Below are positions 44,463 to 58,285 of a DNA stretch of 64,000 bases, piece after piece. Under the pieces are notes generated by a model that was given only the letters and a program-made list of their open reading frames with translations, did not search any database and had not been told where the DNA came from. Each line of letters opens with the position of its first letter. Within the stretch, counting starts at the first letter, position 1. The translations under genes were made by a program, and so were the position numbers. The DNA lies in the NCBI GenBank assembly GCA_017654735.1, contig JADPYG010000090.1, forward strand, positions 434,001-498,000, read 5' to 3'. Source of the DNA: Vishniacozyma victoriae (taxonomy: Eukaryota; Basidiomycota; Tremellomycetes; Tremellales; Bulleribasidiaceae).

Positions 44463-45467
44463 ATGGCTGCACGATCTGGTAAGTCAACATTGAGTGAAGT
44501 AAGAAGAGCAAGCGGGCAAGCAAGACTATGGACCATGGATATACACTCGACACTCCAACCGATCAAGCCGCAGTAGGATTTAGGAGTGGAGGACTAGTGT
44601 GAATGGATTTAGATATCATGGACAATGTGATGGAGCTATGCGGTATGGGATTGTGGGAGGGACAGACGAAAGACCTAGCACAGGAGGACGGGACAGTCTC
44701 GCCAATACCGCTCTCTCGAGTCGTCCCACATTCGACCATATCGACATACCGCCCAAGTCACACAAAACTACCTCGCTTGCTCTGCTTTGCTTCACCTCGA
44801 CAGCTCCGTGATGAACTCTACTCATAATTCAGGCCTCGCATCTGACCGAAGAAAGTCGCGTAAAGCGCACTTTGCCGCACCATCCGGCGAGAAGAGGAAG
44901 ATGATGTCCTCTTCCCTAAGCAAGGAGCTACGACAGAAGCACGATGTAAGTCTGCGTTTGGGGTTCACCTGTCTTCGAATGGAGACGCAAGGAGATCGAT
45001 GGAAGGATCCAATGGTCGGATCCGGATGAGAGGAGACTAGGGGATACGGAAATTTGAACCAGTCGCTAATATATAGGCCAAGTCCATCCCCGTCAGGAAG
45101 GACGATGAGGTCTTGATTGTCCGAGGAAAGTACAAGGGAAGGGAGGGAAAGGTCACCCAGGTTCGTATTCCATATCATCGAGACCTTTGACCATACTGAT
45201 CTCCAGGTTTACCGAAAGAAATGGGTCATCTACGTCGACCGAGTTCACATTGAGAAGTCCAACGCCGCTACCGTTCCCGTCGGTATCAACCCTTCCAACG
45301 TCGTCATCACCTCCCTCAAGGTCAGTCATTTACACTTGAGAGCATGCACAGGAACTGATGATATACAGCTCGACAAGGACCGAAAGGCAATCCTTGAGCG
45401 AAAGGGTAAGGGTTCCGAGAAGAAGTCGGAGTCCAAGGAGCAGGGTGATGTTGAGATGGTCGAGTAG
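44463..45467 (+). CDS. RPL26: 60S ribosomal protein L26 (uL24)
   Basis: Five exons, about 140 residues. The first exon is 16 nt (MAARS plus one base), then a 354-nt intron (44479-44832), then [20 protein letters not shown] second, 131-nt intron (44946-45076) splits RQKHD from [18 protein letters not shown]. The KOW motif [20 protein letters not shown] and [20 protein letters not shown] follow, and it ends DVEMVE. This is the standard uL24 layout; the protein binds near the exit tunnel of the 60S subunit. The acidic C-terminal tail is longer than in some relatives. The first intron is far longer than the 45-60 nt usual in this window. Confidence 0.93.
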
Positions 45468-45859
45468 GTCTGTACCTGTTCGAGTGTACTATGCATCCGG
45501 GTTATGACAGATTTGTTGTGGTTGTGGTTGAGTGCTTCGGAGAATGATGTCGTGATGCCCTGACGGAGTGAATGTAGATCACTCCTTCTTCTCGTTAAAT
45601 GAACGTTGATCATGTCACTGCCCTGCATCATGCCACTAGTTTCACTACTACATAACCTTACCTTTACTTGATGTCTGTCGGTGTATGCTCTTAGCCTGCA
45701 ACCCCAATTCCACCTAACAAACCCTAGGCCGAGCGGGTAGCCGAATAACAACTTGGATCTAGCGTGCCTGTCCGCACTGTTTAGACTTAGCCCGAAATCT
45801 CACATCCCCGACTAGGTATCATCTATTCCTCTTCATCTCCAACTCGAACGCGGAACCCA
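45468..45859. other. intergenic region
   Basis: This 392-bp stretch between RPL26 and the DEAD-box-like gene has no supported feature. It must contain the 3' end of the first gene and the promoter of the second. No strong core motif is seen. Confidence 0.4.
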
Positions 45860-48494
45860 ATGAGCCCCGTTCAGGCCGGAATGGGCGGCAGCGCCAGTGG
45901 TACGGGCGAAGATTGGTCAAAACATCCAATTTACATCGCTTTATCATCCCGGCTGGCCGCTACCGAATCTGCCATCTCTTCCCTCTCGGCTCAAGTTAAT
46001 ATATTACAGGATATCGTCAATCGTTCTCTACCTATCGCCTTATCTTCAACATCAATCAAACTGGATGCTGAGAAGCCCGAGTCGATAGCCGCTTTGACAC
46101 AGCAGATATCGGCATTATCTACTTCAGTAGCGCAATTACAGCGTTTACAATCCGTCTCGCAAACCCAATCCCTACGACAATCAGCGAGGGATACATTGCC
46201 AGCTCTTGGACTTGGAAACTTGTCGTTGAACAACCAAAATGTATTCAACACTGGACCTCTTACTGCTCCTCATTCCGGAGCAGGTCCTTTCAAACAACAG
46301 AGGGATTTCCATCCACCACCACAACAGGGACAGGGGAGACCACAGAACCCAAGATCCATTTCAACAAATATGGTCCCTCCCGCTCCAGTCGGTTTGGATG
46401 GGGATAAAACATGGGGACCGCCAACGAGGGGAGGTGGAAATCCATTATCACCAGGAGGAGGGGGGTGGCCTACCAGTGTAATGAATGGTGGTGGGAATAA
46501 CCCGACGACGCCAGGGGGAATGATGACCCCTAGTATTGCTGGCCAAGGCAATGGCAATGGGAATGGGAATGGGGCGGGGGTACCAGGGGCTGGGATTGTG
46601 GTAACGAAGTGGGATCATTTAAATTTGAAGCCAGAGCTGGTCAGATCGATTCAGAAATACGGGTAGGTGCCCTCACTCGAGTCACATGGCGAGGTCTCTG
46701 ACGAGTAGAATTGGTCCCCCGAACAAGATTCAAGCTAGGGTATTGCCCTTCATGCTGAAAGGCTCGGATCTCATTGCACAAGCTCCCCCCACTCAGGAGA
46801 GGATTATTTCCTAGTGAGTCGATCTCTTGGTTTGAGATTGACAGCTGACGAGAAGCGTGATTCCAGCTATACATCAAGCGATGTCTGCACCTCAGACAAA
46901 CACGTACAGAGGACCTTGTATAATCATAGTCACCACCACAGTCGATCAAGCAACCCAAGCCCATAAATGTTCGTCCTGGTCTGTGTAAATTGAACTCGTA
47001 CTGACTTGCAGTAATACGGAATGTCGGAGGACCGCTAGGTGTTCGAGCAGCATTAGCAGCTGGAGTAGCTGGGTCGAGTGGATTACAGAACGAGTTGGCC
47101 AATATGCAGAGGGAAGCTGTTCAGGTACTTGTTGGTACCCCCGCCAAGGTGTTGGAGGTAATGACTACCCGAGGGGGTCTACAGGGTGGGGAAGTCAAGA
47201 CCTTGATTGTAAGCTGTTTTCACCGGCACTGAAGCTAGCTAACGGAAAGCTTGATGAAGTCGATCAATTAATTGTGAGTCTAGCCTATCTTCGTGTGGTA
47301 GGGGGCTAATGACAGGCTCGGAACCTATACGAAAACGTCTTGAACTTAGTCAAAGTCCTACCCTCTCCCCGACGTGGTGGTGGTGGAGTTACGCCCGGAG
47401 GTGTTGAACCAGGCCCATTCTCCCCTGGAGCTACTATGGGTATGGCTAGTCCATATGACGCTGGTCGAGATTCACCTTTCAATCCTGCTTCCCAAACCCC
47501 ATTCCCTGGTCAGTCGAGCCGGTTCGGACCACCCGGCCAACCTCTGGCCACACCCAATGGACATTCGTCGCCGGTGATTGAAAGGCAAACTTGTATATTG
47601 TAAGTCATTACTCAATATTTTGTTACTGGACTGATGGATAGCTCGAATACAATCCCAACCGACGTAATCAATTTCTCACAGACTCTTCAAGTCAAGGATC
47701 CCGTCCGAGTTCTTGTTCGAAGGGAAGGATCCTCAAACTCTCAAGAATCAGTATCATCCGTAACTCCCGGTATCAACCTCAAACATACCTACGTCTACCT
47801 CACTATAACGGGTTCAGCACGTAGTGAAGCGTCTACAGATGGACCTGGAACGATTGGATCTGGTAGATTGACAAATGGACAAATGAGTGAGGAAGCTAGT
47901 AAAGCGAAGGAATATAAATTGGATACGTTGGTTAAGATGTTGGATGATTATCCGCTTTGGCAAGCTGTTATCTATGTCGGCACGAATATGATGTTGGAAG
48001 CTGTAGTCATGAGGCTAGCTTCGAGGAATTGGGAGACTTTATACTTGGTAAGTCTATTTGCCCCTTATCATGAGGAATCTGAGCTGATGAAAGACACCCG
48101 CAATGCCTCAACCACAACGGAAAGCGATCTTACAACAATGGCGTTCATCTTCAACCAACTCCGGACCCCGATTCCTAGTCCTCTTCGATGTCGTAATCAA
48201 ACCACCAGAATTACCCTTCTCCCCACTAGTAATCAATTTCGACTTACCCCGCTCAGTCGAGTCATACGCACACAGAGCAGCAGCTGCCGTTCCACCCAAA
48301 AATGGGAATGGAAATGGGTTGCCTGGGGTTATTGTTTCGTTCGTACAGGCTGCTGGGGGTGATGTGGAGATGTTGAGAAGTACGGAATGTGCTTATCGGT
48401 TCAAGGTAAGTCTTCTTTCAATTAAGATGTGGTGTGAGGCTGATGGTAGTCTGCGGAAATACCCTCTGTATTCCATGATCTATTCAATCATTAA
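45860..48494 (+). CDS. eIF4A-like DEAD-box protein with degenerate ATPase motifs
   Basis: About nine exons, about 750 residues. The N-terminal 260 residues are a coiled-coil-like, then Gly/Pro/Asn-rich extension. The helicase core follows the eIF4A plan: GPPNKIQARVLPFMLKGSDL (Q-motif position) and LIAQAPPTQER where motif I should read A-x-TGxGKT. LVGTPAKVLEV keeps the GTP element, DEVD replaces DEAD, and SNT replaces SAT. Domain 2 gives DPVRVLVRREG, KEYKLDTLVKML and YPLWQAVIYVGT. Motif VI HRIGRxGR is replaced by YAHRAAAAVP. The end is SVFHDLFNH. Loss of motifs I and VI argues against ATP hydrolysis, so this may be a regulatory pseudo-helicase. The reading frame is intact through all exons. 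See findings. Confidence 0.75.
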
Positions 48495-48989
48495 ATCAGA
48501 GTCAACGAGCTTGAGCTTGGACGGATCATGTCATTTTGGGCGCTTTGGACGTCGGAAGAAGCGGAAAGGAGAAAAATGAGACGAGATCGAGATACTGTAT
48601 CAACAATTGTCTTGGAAAGGGGTGTGGGCTTGGTGTCGTAATACATCAGTGTACGATATTTCATGTAATATTTAGCTAGGGTACAGAATGGAAACCGTGT
48701 AGCTGGTCATGGGAGGGATTCGGCTGGTAATCGCTACGTAAATTGATACGCATGACACTAATCTCTGCTGGAGCCGAGAGATGGTGGCGTCACATCGTAT
48801 ACATCGTTAAAGACACTACCACAAGAAAATGTTCTAAATTATATAGACAAGAAGACGGACATGGATATTACAAACAAAACTCTCTTTATTCAACAAACAA
48901 ACATCAAACTGAACTACTGATACAAGTCGTATCTCCAAAGTAACATTGTGCCAGACAAGGAAACCAACTCCACCAATACCTACTTTGTC
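48495..48989. other. convergent intergenic region
   Basis: This is 495 bp between two convergent genes, holding their 3' flanks. AT-rich stretches (AATATTTAGC near 48666, ACAAACAAA near 48890) could serve 3' end formation. No gene is seen. Confidence 0.4.
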
Positions 48990-51040
48990 TTACGACATAA
49001 CCATAGGTTCGTCATGTTCAGGTAACATTCCTTCAAAAGGCATCTTTGTCGTCAAACCCCTAAGCGCCGCACTTGGAAGCGTATCATCTCCTTTCATCGG
49101 AAGTTTCTTATCGAGGGCGATATCAAGGTCCATCTCATCAGACCTTGTTGAAGTGGTAGGGAACCTTGAATCTGAATTCATATCGAATGATCCGGTGATT
49201 ACAGCGATTGGTTCTCCTAGCGATAAGGTTCGAGAATGACCTGGATTAGGTCGTTGATTTTGGGTAGTGAGATTAGAGGGGTTGGGGTTGGAAGATTGTC
49301 GTTGATGTCCCATTCCCATCCCTATTCCCATGTTCATATTTAGGTTCATGTTCATTGAATGAGGCATTGGCATGGGTACATCCGCACCGTAATGGCTTGA
49401 TGTACTACTTCCATTTCCACCCATATTTAGACCGGAACTAGTGGTAGGTGGGGTATATCCTTGTTGAAAGATCGCAGGGGATACTGTTCCTGCCATAGAA
49501 GGGGTTGAGGGTGAACTACCGCTTAAAGAAGCTTGAAAATGATCAGGTGGGCTTGGAGTCCATTGATAATTCGATTGAGGGGCCGAAGAACCGAAATTGG
49601 TAGGGACGGAGGAAGAGATGTTTGGCATTGGATTACCTTCGAAATCGGTGAATCCCCTTCGAGCCCAGGTGGACGGATCGAGAGGGTTGTAGGTTGCGTT
49701 GGTGTTGTCTCTTGCCGTCGCGTCGTTACCGTTGGCTTTACCGTTGTTACCGAGTGATTGGGAGAGAGGGGAATGATACCCTTGAAGCGGTACGTCCGTA
49801 AACAAGGGATTCGGGTTCAAAGGGGAGTTGCACTGATACGACCTAGTCCTATTATGTCCCCTAGTTACAGGAGTTTGAGTCATTGAACCCAAAGGCGCAG
49901 TCTGGGGTGCACTGCCGGTATTGGTAGGTTTTGGGGTATTTTGACCGATTGAAATTGGAGAAGGTCGGTTTCGGTCGGTAATGAGGAAAGGAGAGTTGAA
50001 AAGTGGAGGAGGGAGGGCATGGAACGATTGTACCTGAGGTAGAGTTTGTTGATGTTGCCAGAATGGATTTGTGTGGTGGTGGTACTGTTCCTCAAAGAGG
50101 TGGGAATGGTAGGCGTCAGGGGAGGAGTATGAGTCGGAACCGTAATCCATCTCGGGCATGTCTCGGACTGGTCCTCGAGCAGCTTGGGAAGGTCGAGGTG
50201 GGACTCGGCGCTTGAAGTTGACGAGCTCGTCTCGGGTTGAGTCTCGATTGAGGGTCCCGTGGGCTATATGTTAGCTTGCTCCTGCAGGTAATAGAGACAG
50301 CTTGCTTACACCAAGTACTCGCGTCTGGATCGATGATTCCTTTCTCTACATGTCTCAAGCTCATCTTTCGCATCCACCCGTATATCTGCTATCAGCTTCC
50401 TGACTTTAGTCTAGAAGAAGAACATACGTTGAGCTGCCGGGAGAAAGAGGCGAATCGGCTTTGTCGATAGACTAGTGGCAAGATCTTTTTCGATAGGTCT
50501 TCTGGCTTTTCTATAATGATCAAGCTTCCTTCGTCGTCCCACCGGATGATCTATTTATTAGCTGTATCAATGAATGGAGACGAGGAAGCTTACATGATTA
50601 TACTCCGGAGTCTCCAAGATAGCATACAACTTGGTCAAGAAGGTAGGTTGTTTCCCATCCGCCTTCTTTACGATCTTCTTCTTGTTGCTCGCTCCCCTCG
50701 GTGGAGAAGAGAGGACTGGTGGATAGTAGTACGGGTCCACGTCACCTGGTGTAGCGTATGAAGTCGAGTCGCGTCCGTTCGAGTATGGGGATCCTCGAGA
50801 GTGATACCCTCGGTGGACAAAGGGACTTTGGGTGACGGATTGAAGTGGGGTAGAGGGACCGTACATACTATGACTATATGGTTGAGAGGCGTTAGGTATA
50901 ACTTGTGGAGAGACGTATGTGCCATGTCCGGTTGAATGTAAGTCCAGTCCGAATCGATTGACGTTTTGTCGTGCGGCAAGAGAACCGACTTTGGGTAGGA
51001 TGGGCATACTATGCGATATGGGAGGGGTATAGTGACTCAT
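48990..51040 (-). CDS. HSF-type DNA-binding transcription factor
   Basis: About five exons, about 620 residues. The ATG at 51040 follows a 5' UTR intron (GTAAGTTC...TACAG). A disordered N-terminal region precedes the HSF fold: QPTFLTKLYAILETPEYNH, IIRWDDEGSLIIIEKPEDLS, YRQSRFASFSRQLNIYGWMR, then KMSLRHVEKGIIDPDASTW and RDELVNFKRRVPP. The RFASFSRQLN recognition helix is clear. The canonical YGF after QLN is YGW here. No leucine-zipper trimerisation region is seen directly after the domain, so a Sfl1/Flo8-like or other HSF-related regulator is as likely as the heat-shock factor itself. The long C-terminal part is Asn/Ser/Met-rich. It diverges from MCM5. Confidence 0.82.
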
Positions 51041-52212
51041 TGCTGTACTAATGAATAATTGTTCTGATGACATTGGAATTAAGGAAGAACTTACTGATAT
51101 CGCTTGATAAGATAGTCTTGATATATGATAAGAAGCAGGCGGGTATATGAGATATGACACGAGTGTCGATCCTCACTTGATGTGATGGCTCGAGCTTTGG
51201 ATTCGATTTATGATGAAAGGACGAGCGTATAATCCTCCAGTGGCGCTGCTAGACCGAGGGGGCTTGATCAAAGGACTGTTCCGGAATGAAGTATGATACC
51301 AGGGGGTATAGCAATGATCTACGTGGAGCGTAGGGAAAGCGTAGTGATGTCAGCGGTAGTAGGATACCTTTGGTCGATCCGAAACGGTTTTGATTGTCGA
51401 TCTCGAACCCGAGAAGAGTAATGTATTGATATGATGGCAGGGGCGATAGATGTATTGATAATAAACGGTGGCGAGGTACATGTATACTTGTATTTATAGT
51501 AGTGAAGGTAAAGGGTGGGTGGGGAAAAACGAGTAAATGATGGCGACGGCGATGTATATATCATTGCCGAGTTAGGCTCTATTAGTCAAAAGGCGTTTAT
51601 CAATCCAGTCACCCTTTTCACAGTCGCCTGCTGCTCCCTCTCCCGCTCGGCCTAGCCGTCCTCGTGTAAGTCACATAGAGTTGAAATAAATAAGCCGCAA
51701 CTCTATTGTCCGAATGGTTATTTGTTCGCTTAGACCCAAGGGCGCGGCGCACACACCGACCAAAGGGATCAAAGGATACTTGGCTATACTGTCACTCGGA
51801 GACATGGAGACTAAAGGCGTGTAAGAAGCGATCAAAGTAATCAGAGTGGGGTTAAATGGCGAGGACAAAGGACCCTCCGGGGATTGACAAGGTTCCTTTT
51901 GTCGAGCGTAAGTTCGAAGGGGCGGCGTGGAGTTGTGTGCTTGAGTAAGAGTGTGTGTGGGTGGTCCAATAGCCTCGAGGACACATAGATACAACGTTTT
52001 GACGGTCTGACCGGAGTACAATAGACGCCTGAGTCACATGAGGTTGGTGCGTTTTAGATCATGATAGTTACTCACTCCTTCCCTTTAAGCTACGCGCTCT
52101 TTTCAGGCACAGACGCGTCCCATAGAATTACCCTGCATTAATCATTTCCGGTATTAAGACTCCATTTTCTCTTCCTTCCGTATAGACAGCAGTAATAGTG
52201 AGAGTAGCATCA
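51041..52212. promoter_or_regulatory. long divergent promoter region, HSF-type factor and MCM5
   Basis: This 1.17-kb stretch carries the 5' UTR intron of the HSF-type gene, AT-rich runs near 51410-51490, and the ACGCGT site at 52113. Open frames such as 51671-52021 (minus) show no domain. No gene is supported. Confidence 0.45.
52113..52118. promoter_or_regulatory. ACGCGT (MCB-type) site upstream of MCM5
   Basis: ACGCGT lies 95 bp upstream of the MCM5 ATG. MCM genes are classical G1/S targets of MBF-type factors, so this is a good candidate element. A related TACGCGCTC occurs about 20 bp further upstream. Confidence 0.5.
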
Positions 52213-54827
<2,615 letters not shown>

Positions 54828-54919
54828 TTAGTGCTCATGTCTTGTTTGGTATTGCTTGTCCGTCACGGATGCATATGGTTGTACAACATTACTCTAGCAG
54901 CCTCGATCCACTTCATCGA

Positions 54920-55939
54920 TCACACATCTGTGTCAAAGTCGCCTATCTGTTAGCTCTAATCGCAACGGAACATTCAAAAGACTCACCCTCATCCATGTCC
55001 TTGGGCATCTTTGGCTCCTCATCCTCACCGTACTGCATCATATTATCAATATGACTCAGGATAGTATTGACAGAATCCTCAACCTGCACGTCCAGCGGCA
55101 GGAACGAGACGATGTTCTGGTCTTCTATCTGCTTGTCAGCTCATTACTTATCACTTCACTTACTAATCCAGCGACTGCTCTGTTTAGGGCGTGATATTTT
55201 GGGTTCGTCTTTTCATTTACGTCTTCCAGGATCAACTCTGGATCTGGGTCGAGATATCTACCAATCAGCCCTATTTTCAAGATAGTCTAGAGGAGATAAG
55301 GAGACATACCGCCCAACTTCACGCTTGATATTCCCCTTTGAATCCTTCACCAAATCCATCTTACTCATTACACAAACCATACTAACCCCCAAACTCAACA
55401 TACAACTCATAGCGCTCATCACACCCGCAAAGAACTTTGTCTTGTCCTGCATGAATTGTGAATCGATAAGATAGGCGGCTGATGTTCTGAAATTTAATGA
55501 GACTTGGAGGTGGGTGAGTAAGCGGGGTAAGAGGGGGATATGGGTGTATAGTTCGATTTGACCTGGACAATCGATTATTAGGTAGTCGGAATCGTAATCT
55601 CCTAGTTCATCGTCTATCCAGTCGAGGTTGTTTAGTAGGTATCTACGAATCAGCTCCTTCCTCCCTTTCTCTCCTCATCTTGGGTGACCGACGAGTGACT
55701 CACTCGAAACAATACACTAAACCTCCGTTTGGCCCAAACTCCAATTCATCCATAACGTCATTCAGAGATATCAATTCTCGGATATCAATCGTAGGTTCGT
55801 AATCGAATTTATCGGCGGCAGGGTCCAGATTCATTAAATGAACCGTACGACCGAGGGTCTGGGCGTGGGTGATGAGTGCCGAACAGAATGTTGATTTACC
55901 AGCCCCTGCTGGACCTGTTATGAATACTGCGTATCTCAT
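54920..55939 (-). CDS. GPN3: GPN-loop GTPase 3
   Basis: About five exons. It begins [20 protein letters not shown], with Walker A at the extreme N-terminus as in all GPN GTPases. Then come [40 protein letters not shown] with the defining Gly-Pro-Asn loop, and [52 protein letters not shown] and a short acidic tail ending DFDTDV follow. Two features, the length of about 290 residues and the pattern [17 protein letters not shown], favour GPN3 over GPN1 and GPN2. GPN proteins act in assembly and nuclear import of RNA polymerase II. The E-box at 56037 is upstream. Confidence 0.88.
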
Positions 55940-56036
55940 GGTTCAGTAAGTGTAGGGATGAGTACTATGCAGTATATGGGTAGTGGATGTGTCAGAGCGA
56001 GAGGAAGGTACAAATCTAGGTGGAGGTGAATATAGA

Positions 56037-56044
56037 TCACGTGA
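56037..56044. promoter_or_regulatory. E-box TCACGTGA
   Basis: TCACGTGA, a palindrome with the bHLH core CACGTG, lies about 100 bp upstream of the GPN3 start codon. It matches the core of the site at 28868. Function is inferred. Confidence 0.4.
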
Positions 56045-56589
56045 CTCAACAACATTCCCTCGCATCTCAAGCCAGGTCTGTTTGCATCTCTCACCCCGCT
56101 GAAGTGGATGAGAGGTCTAGAATAGCCCAAGGGGATCCTGATCATTGCGCAGGAACCTATTTCGCACCAAAAAAGAGCCTGGCTTCAGGACGTACACTTC
56201 GGCATTCGACGTGTATCAGCTACCAAATGACCCTTCGACCAGCGCAAGATTCGCACTAAAGGAGATTATCAACCCCTCAAAAGGAAGGCTGCGACCCTCA
56301 TGATCCTTTCGAACGTTCCAGAACCTCGGTCAGACTCAGCCAAGCCACCCTTTGACACCGTTGAAACACACTCCGGAATAGTGGACCACCGCTGACTACC
56401 TATCAAAACTCGCTAAATAAGTGTTCCACTGGTACGTTTTCAAAGGATTAAGAAGTGACAAAGCAAATTTGAGGGGAATGACCTTTGGGATTGTCAATCC
56501 AACACTGTATTTGCAGATCTTGCTTATGTTCGACTGGGATTGAGCCCTTTGACGTTTAGATTCTGACCTGACTGACATGAAGAGAAAGG

Positions 56590-56595
56590 TATAAG
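56590..56595 (+). promoter_or_regulatory. TATA-like element
   Basis: TATAAG (in AAAGGTATAAGTAC) lies 141 bp upstream of the secreted-protein ATG at 56731, followed by a pyrimidine-rich leader. It is a plausible core promoter. Confidence 0.4.
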
Positions 56596-56730
56596 TACTT
56601 CTCCAAATCTCTGGTTTGTGTTTCGCTTATCCACTTTCCTGCCCATTCTCATCTATTTCTTAGCAATAAGCTTGTCACTCTTTCATTACCCCCTTATTAC
56701 CACACCTATACCTATATCTCCACATACAAG

Positions 56731-58006
56731 ATGAGGACTACTACCGCATTTGCTATCTTGGCTCTCTTTGTCAGCGGTATGCCCTTCTCTCTACCTGATA
56801 CCTGATGGATCCCACTGATGACCAGGCATCACCGCTCGACCCATGCCCCAGGATGAATCCAGCGATGTCGCCGTCGCCTCCGACGCCTCTGCTACCGATG
56901 CTACCACTGCCGACGTAGCTACTACCTCCGCTCCTGTCGATGATGCCTCAGGGGATTCTGCCGCATCAGAAGACTCTGCCATCACTACCACCGACCACTC
57001 TTCCTCTACCGATGATGAAACCACTGCCGACGACCCAGCTGCTACCACCGGCGGTGGTCCATCTGCCACTACCGGTGACTCTGCCAATGCCGCCGACAGT
57101 GCAGACTCACCCGACTCTCCCGATTCTGCAGGTGACGCCGCTGAGACTCCCGAAACCCCCGAGACCCCTGAGACTCCAGAGTCCGCCGATGCTCCCGCAG
57201 CTTCTGCTGAACCCGGATCAGGAGGTACTGGAGTTGCTGTCATCCCTGGTGCTCTAGGTGCCACCCCTGCTGCCCCTACCGGTACCGGAGCCGAAGGGTC
57301 TTCCGGCACCTCAGGAGGATCCGAGTCTTCAGGTGGACAATCCGGTTCTGAGGGAGGTGCCAGTGCAGCTGGACCTCAGGGTAGCGCTGGTACTTCCGGA
57401 GGATCGTCCCCTGGAGGAGGAAGGGGTGGACATCGAGGTGGAAAGGGGAAACCTTGTAGTAAAGGTGCTGCAGGTGGTGCCAAACCGACCGGAGCTCCTG
57501 GTGGAGCTGCTGGTGGGGATATGGGTAGAGCGGAGGGCGGGGGTGAGGCTACCGGTGGAGCTGGAACTGAGGTCACTGGTGGAGCAGACGTTGGATCCAG
57601 CCAACAATCCGCGGAATCTGCTTCATCATCATCCTTCTTTACCGAATCCTCCTCCTCATTCTCCTCTTCATTCACCTTTGGTTCTTCCGAAACCGCCGCT
57701 GGAGATGCCGGCACCGGAGCCGAAGCTACCCCTACCGAAGCCCCCGCTCCCGATGCTACCAATTCCACCCCTCCTATTATGGGTACCGACTTGCCCTCTG
57801 TCATTGGAGGTGACGCCTCGCTCCCTGTTGAACCTACGGATGCCGGTACTGAGGGTAGTATGTCCATCTTACCCGTTGGCGATATTTCTACCGCCGTCGA
57901 ACTTGCTGGAGAAGCTACTGGATCCCTCGATCTTGAGGCCCCTGCTGCTACTGGCGATGTAGCTGTTGCTGAGGAAGTCGCTGCTCCCGCTGAGGCGACC
58001 TATTAG
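56731..58006 (+). CDS. secreted Ala/Ser/Thr/Gly-rich low-complexity protein
   Basis: Two exons, about 400 residues. Exon 1 (MRTTTAFAILALFVSG) is the signal peptide; the intron joins it to ITARPMPQDESSDVAVAS. The mature protein is almost entirely disordered: Ala/Ser/Thr/Asp-rich, then tandem PET units near 57154-57180 (ETPETPETPETPES), then Gly/Ser-rich, a short basic Gly-rich patch (GGGRGGHRGGKGKPCSKGAA) and a Ser/Phe run. It is strongly acidic overall and may be heavily O-mannosylated. There is only one Cys and no folded domain. The C-terminus (VAVAEEVAAPAEATY) is not hydrophobic enough for a GPI signal, so it is probably released or wall-bound. Function is unknown. Long antisense frames here are shadows of biased codons. 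Confidence 0.75.
57154..57182 (+). repeat. short Pro-Glu-Thr codon repeats
   Basis: Four near-identical 9-base units (variants of GAAACCCCC/GAGACCCCT) encode repeated Glu-Thr-Pro in the secreted protein. The array is short and could vary in length between strains by slippage. Confidence 0.5.
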
Positions 58007-58285
58007 ATCGCTGGCTAGATTTATCATGTTTCCCTTATTAATTTTGTGAGATAGAAGTCGGTAGCTGCTGTAAAGACCCTTTGTCATCTGTGATGTATAT
58101 TGGTTGTCATCGTATTTTGTATCGGCAACGAGTTTCGTGTCAAGCGTGAATGCGTTCATTCACATATAATCGTAAATCATAACTTCGTTCAAGTAACAGT
58201 TCATTAGAGACATTTTCCAGTTCCCGCCAAACAACACCATCCTATCCAAGTTCTAGACCCCTTCGATACACGATCCTACATCAGA

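Larger units (their letters stand above)
55940..56730. promoter_or_regulatory. divergent promoter region
   Basis: This 791-bp gap lies between GPN3 (minus) and the secreted Ala/Ser/Thr-rich gene (plus). It holds the E-box at 56037 and the TATAAG at 56590. No gene is seen. Confidence 0.4.

Noticed and set aside
44479..44832. Possible snoRNA in the RPL26 first intron
   Set aside because: GTGATGG and GTGATGA resemble box C, but no CTGA box D at a suitable distance and no flanking stem was found.
44787..45029. Frame beginning near 44809 as an alternative RPL26 start
   Set aside because: ATGAACTCTACTCAT reads into GLASDRRK but lies in the intron; the 16-nt exon MAARS at 44463 with GTAAGTC donor fits the family N-terminus better.
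51671..52021. 116-codon minus frame between the HSF-type gene and MCM5
   Set aside because: No ATG context, domain or splice support; it lies in a promoter region.
56791..57867. Long minus-strand open frames opposite the secreted protein
   Set aside because: They are shadows created by Ala/Ser/Thr codon bias. The plus strand has a signal peptide, a spliced exon and a TATA element.
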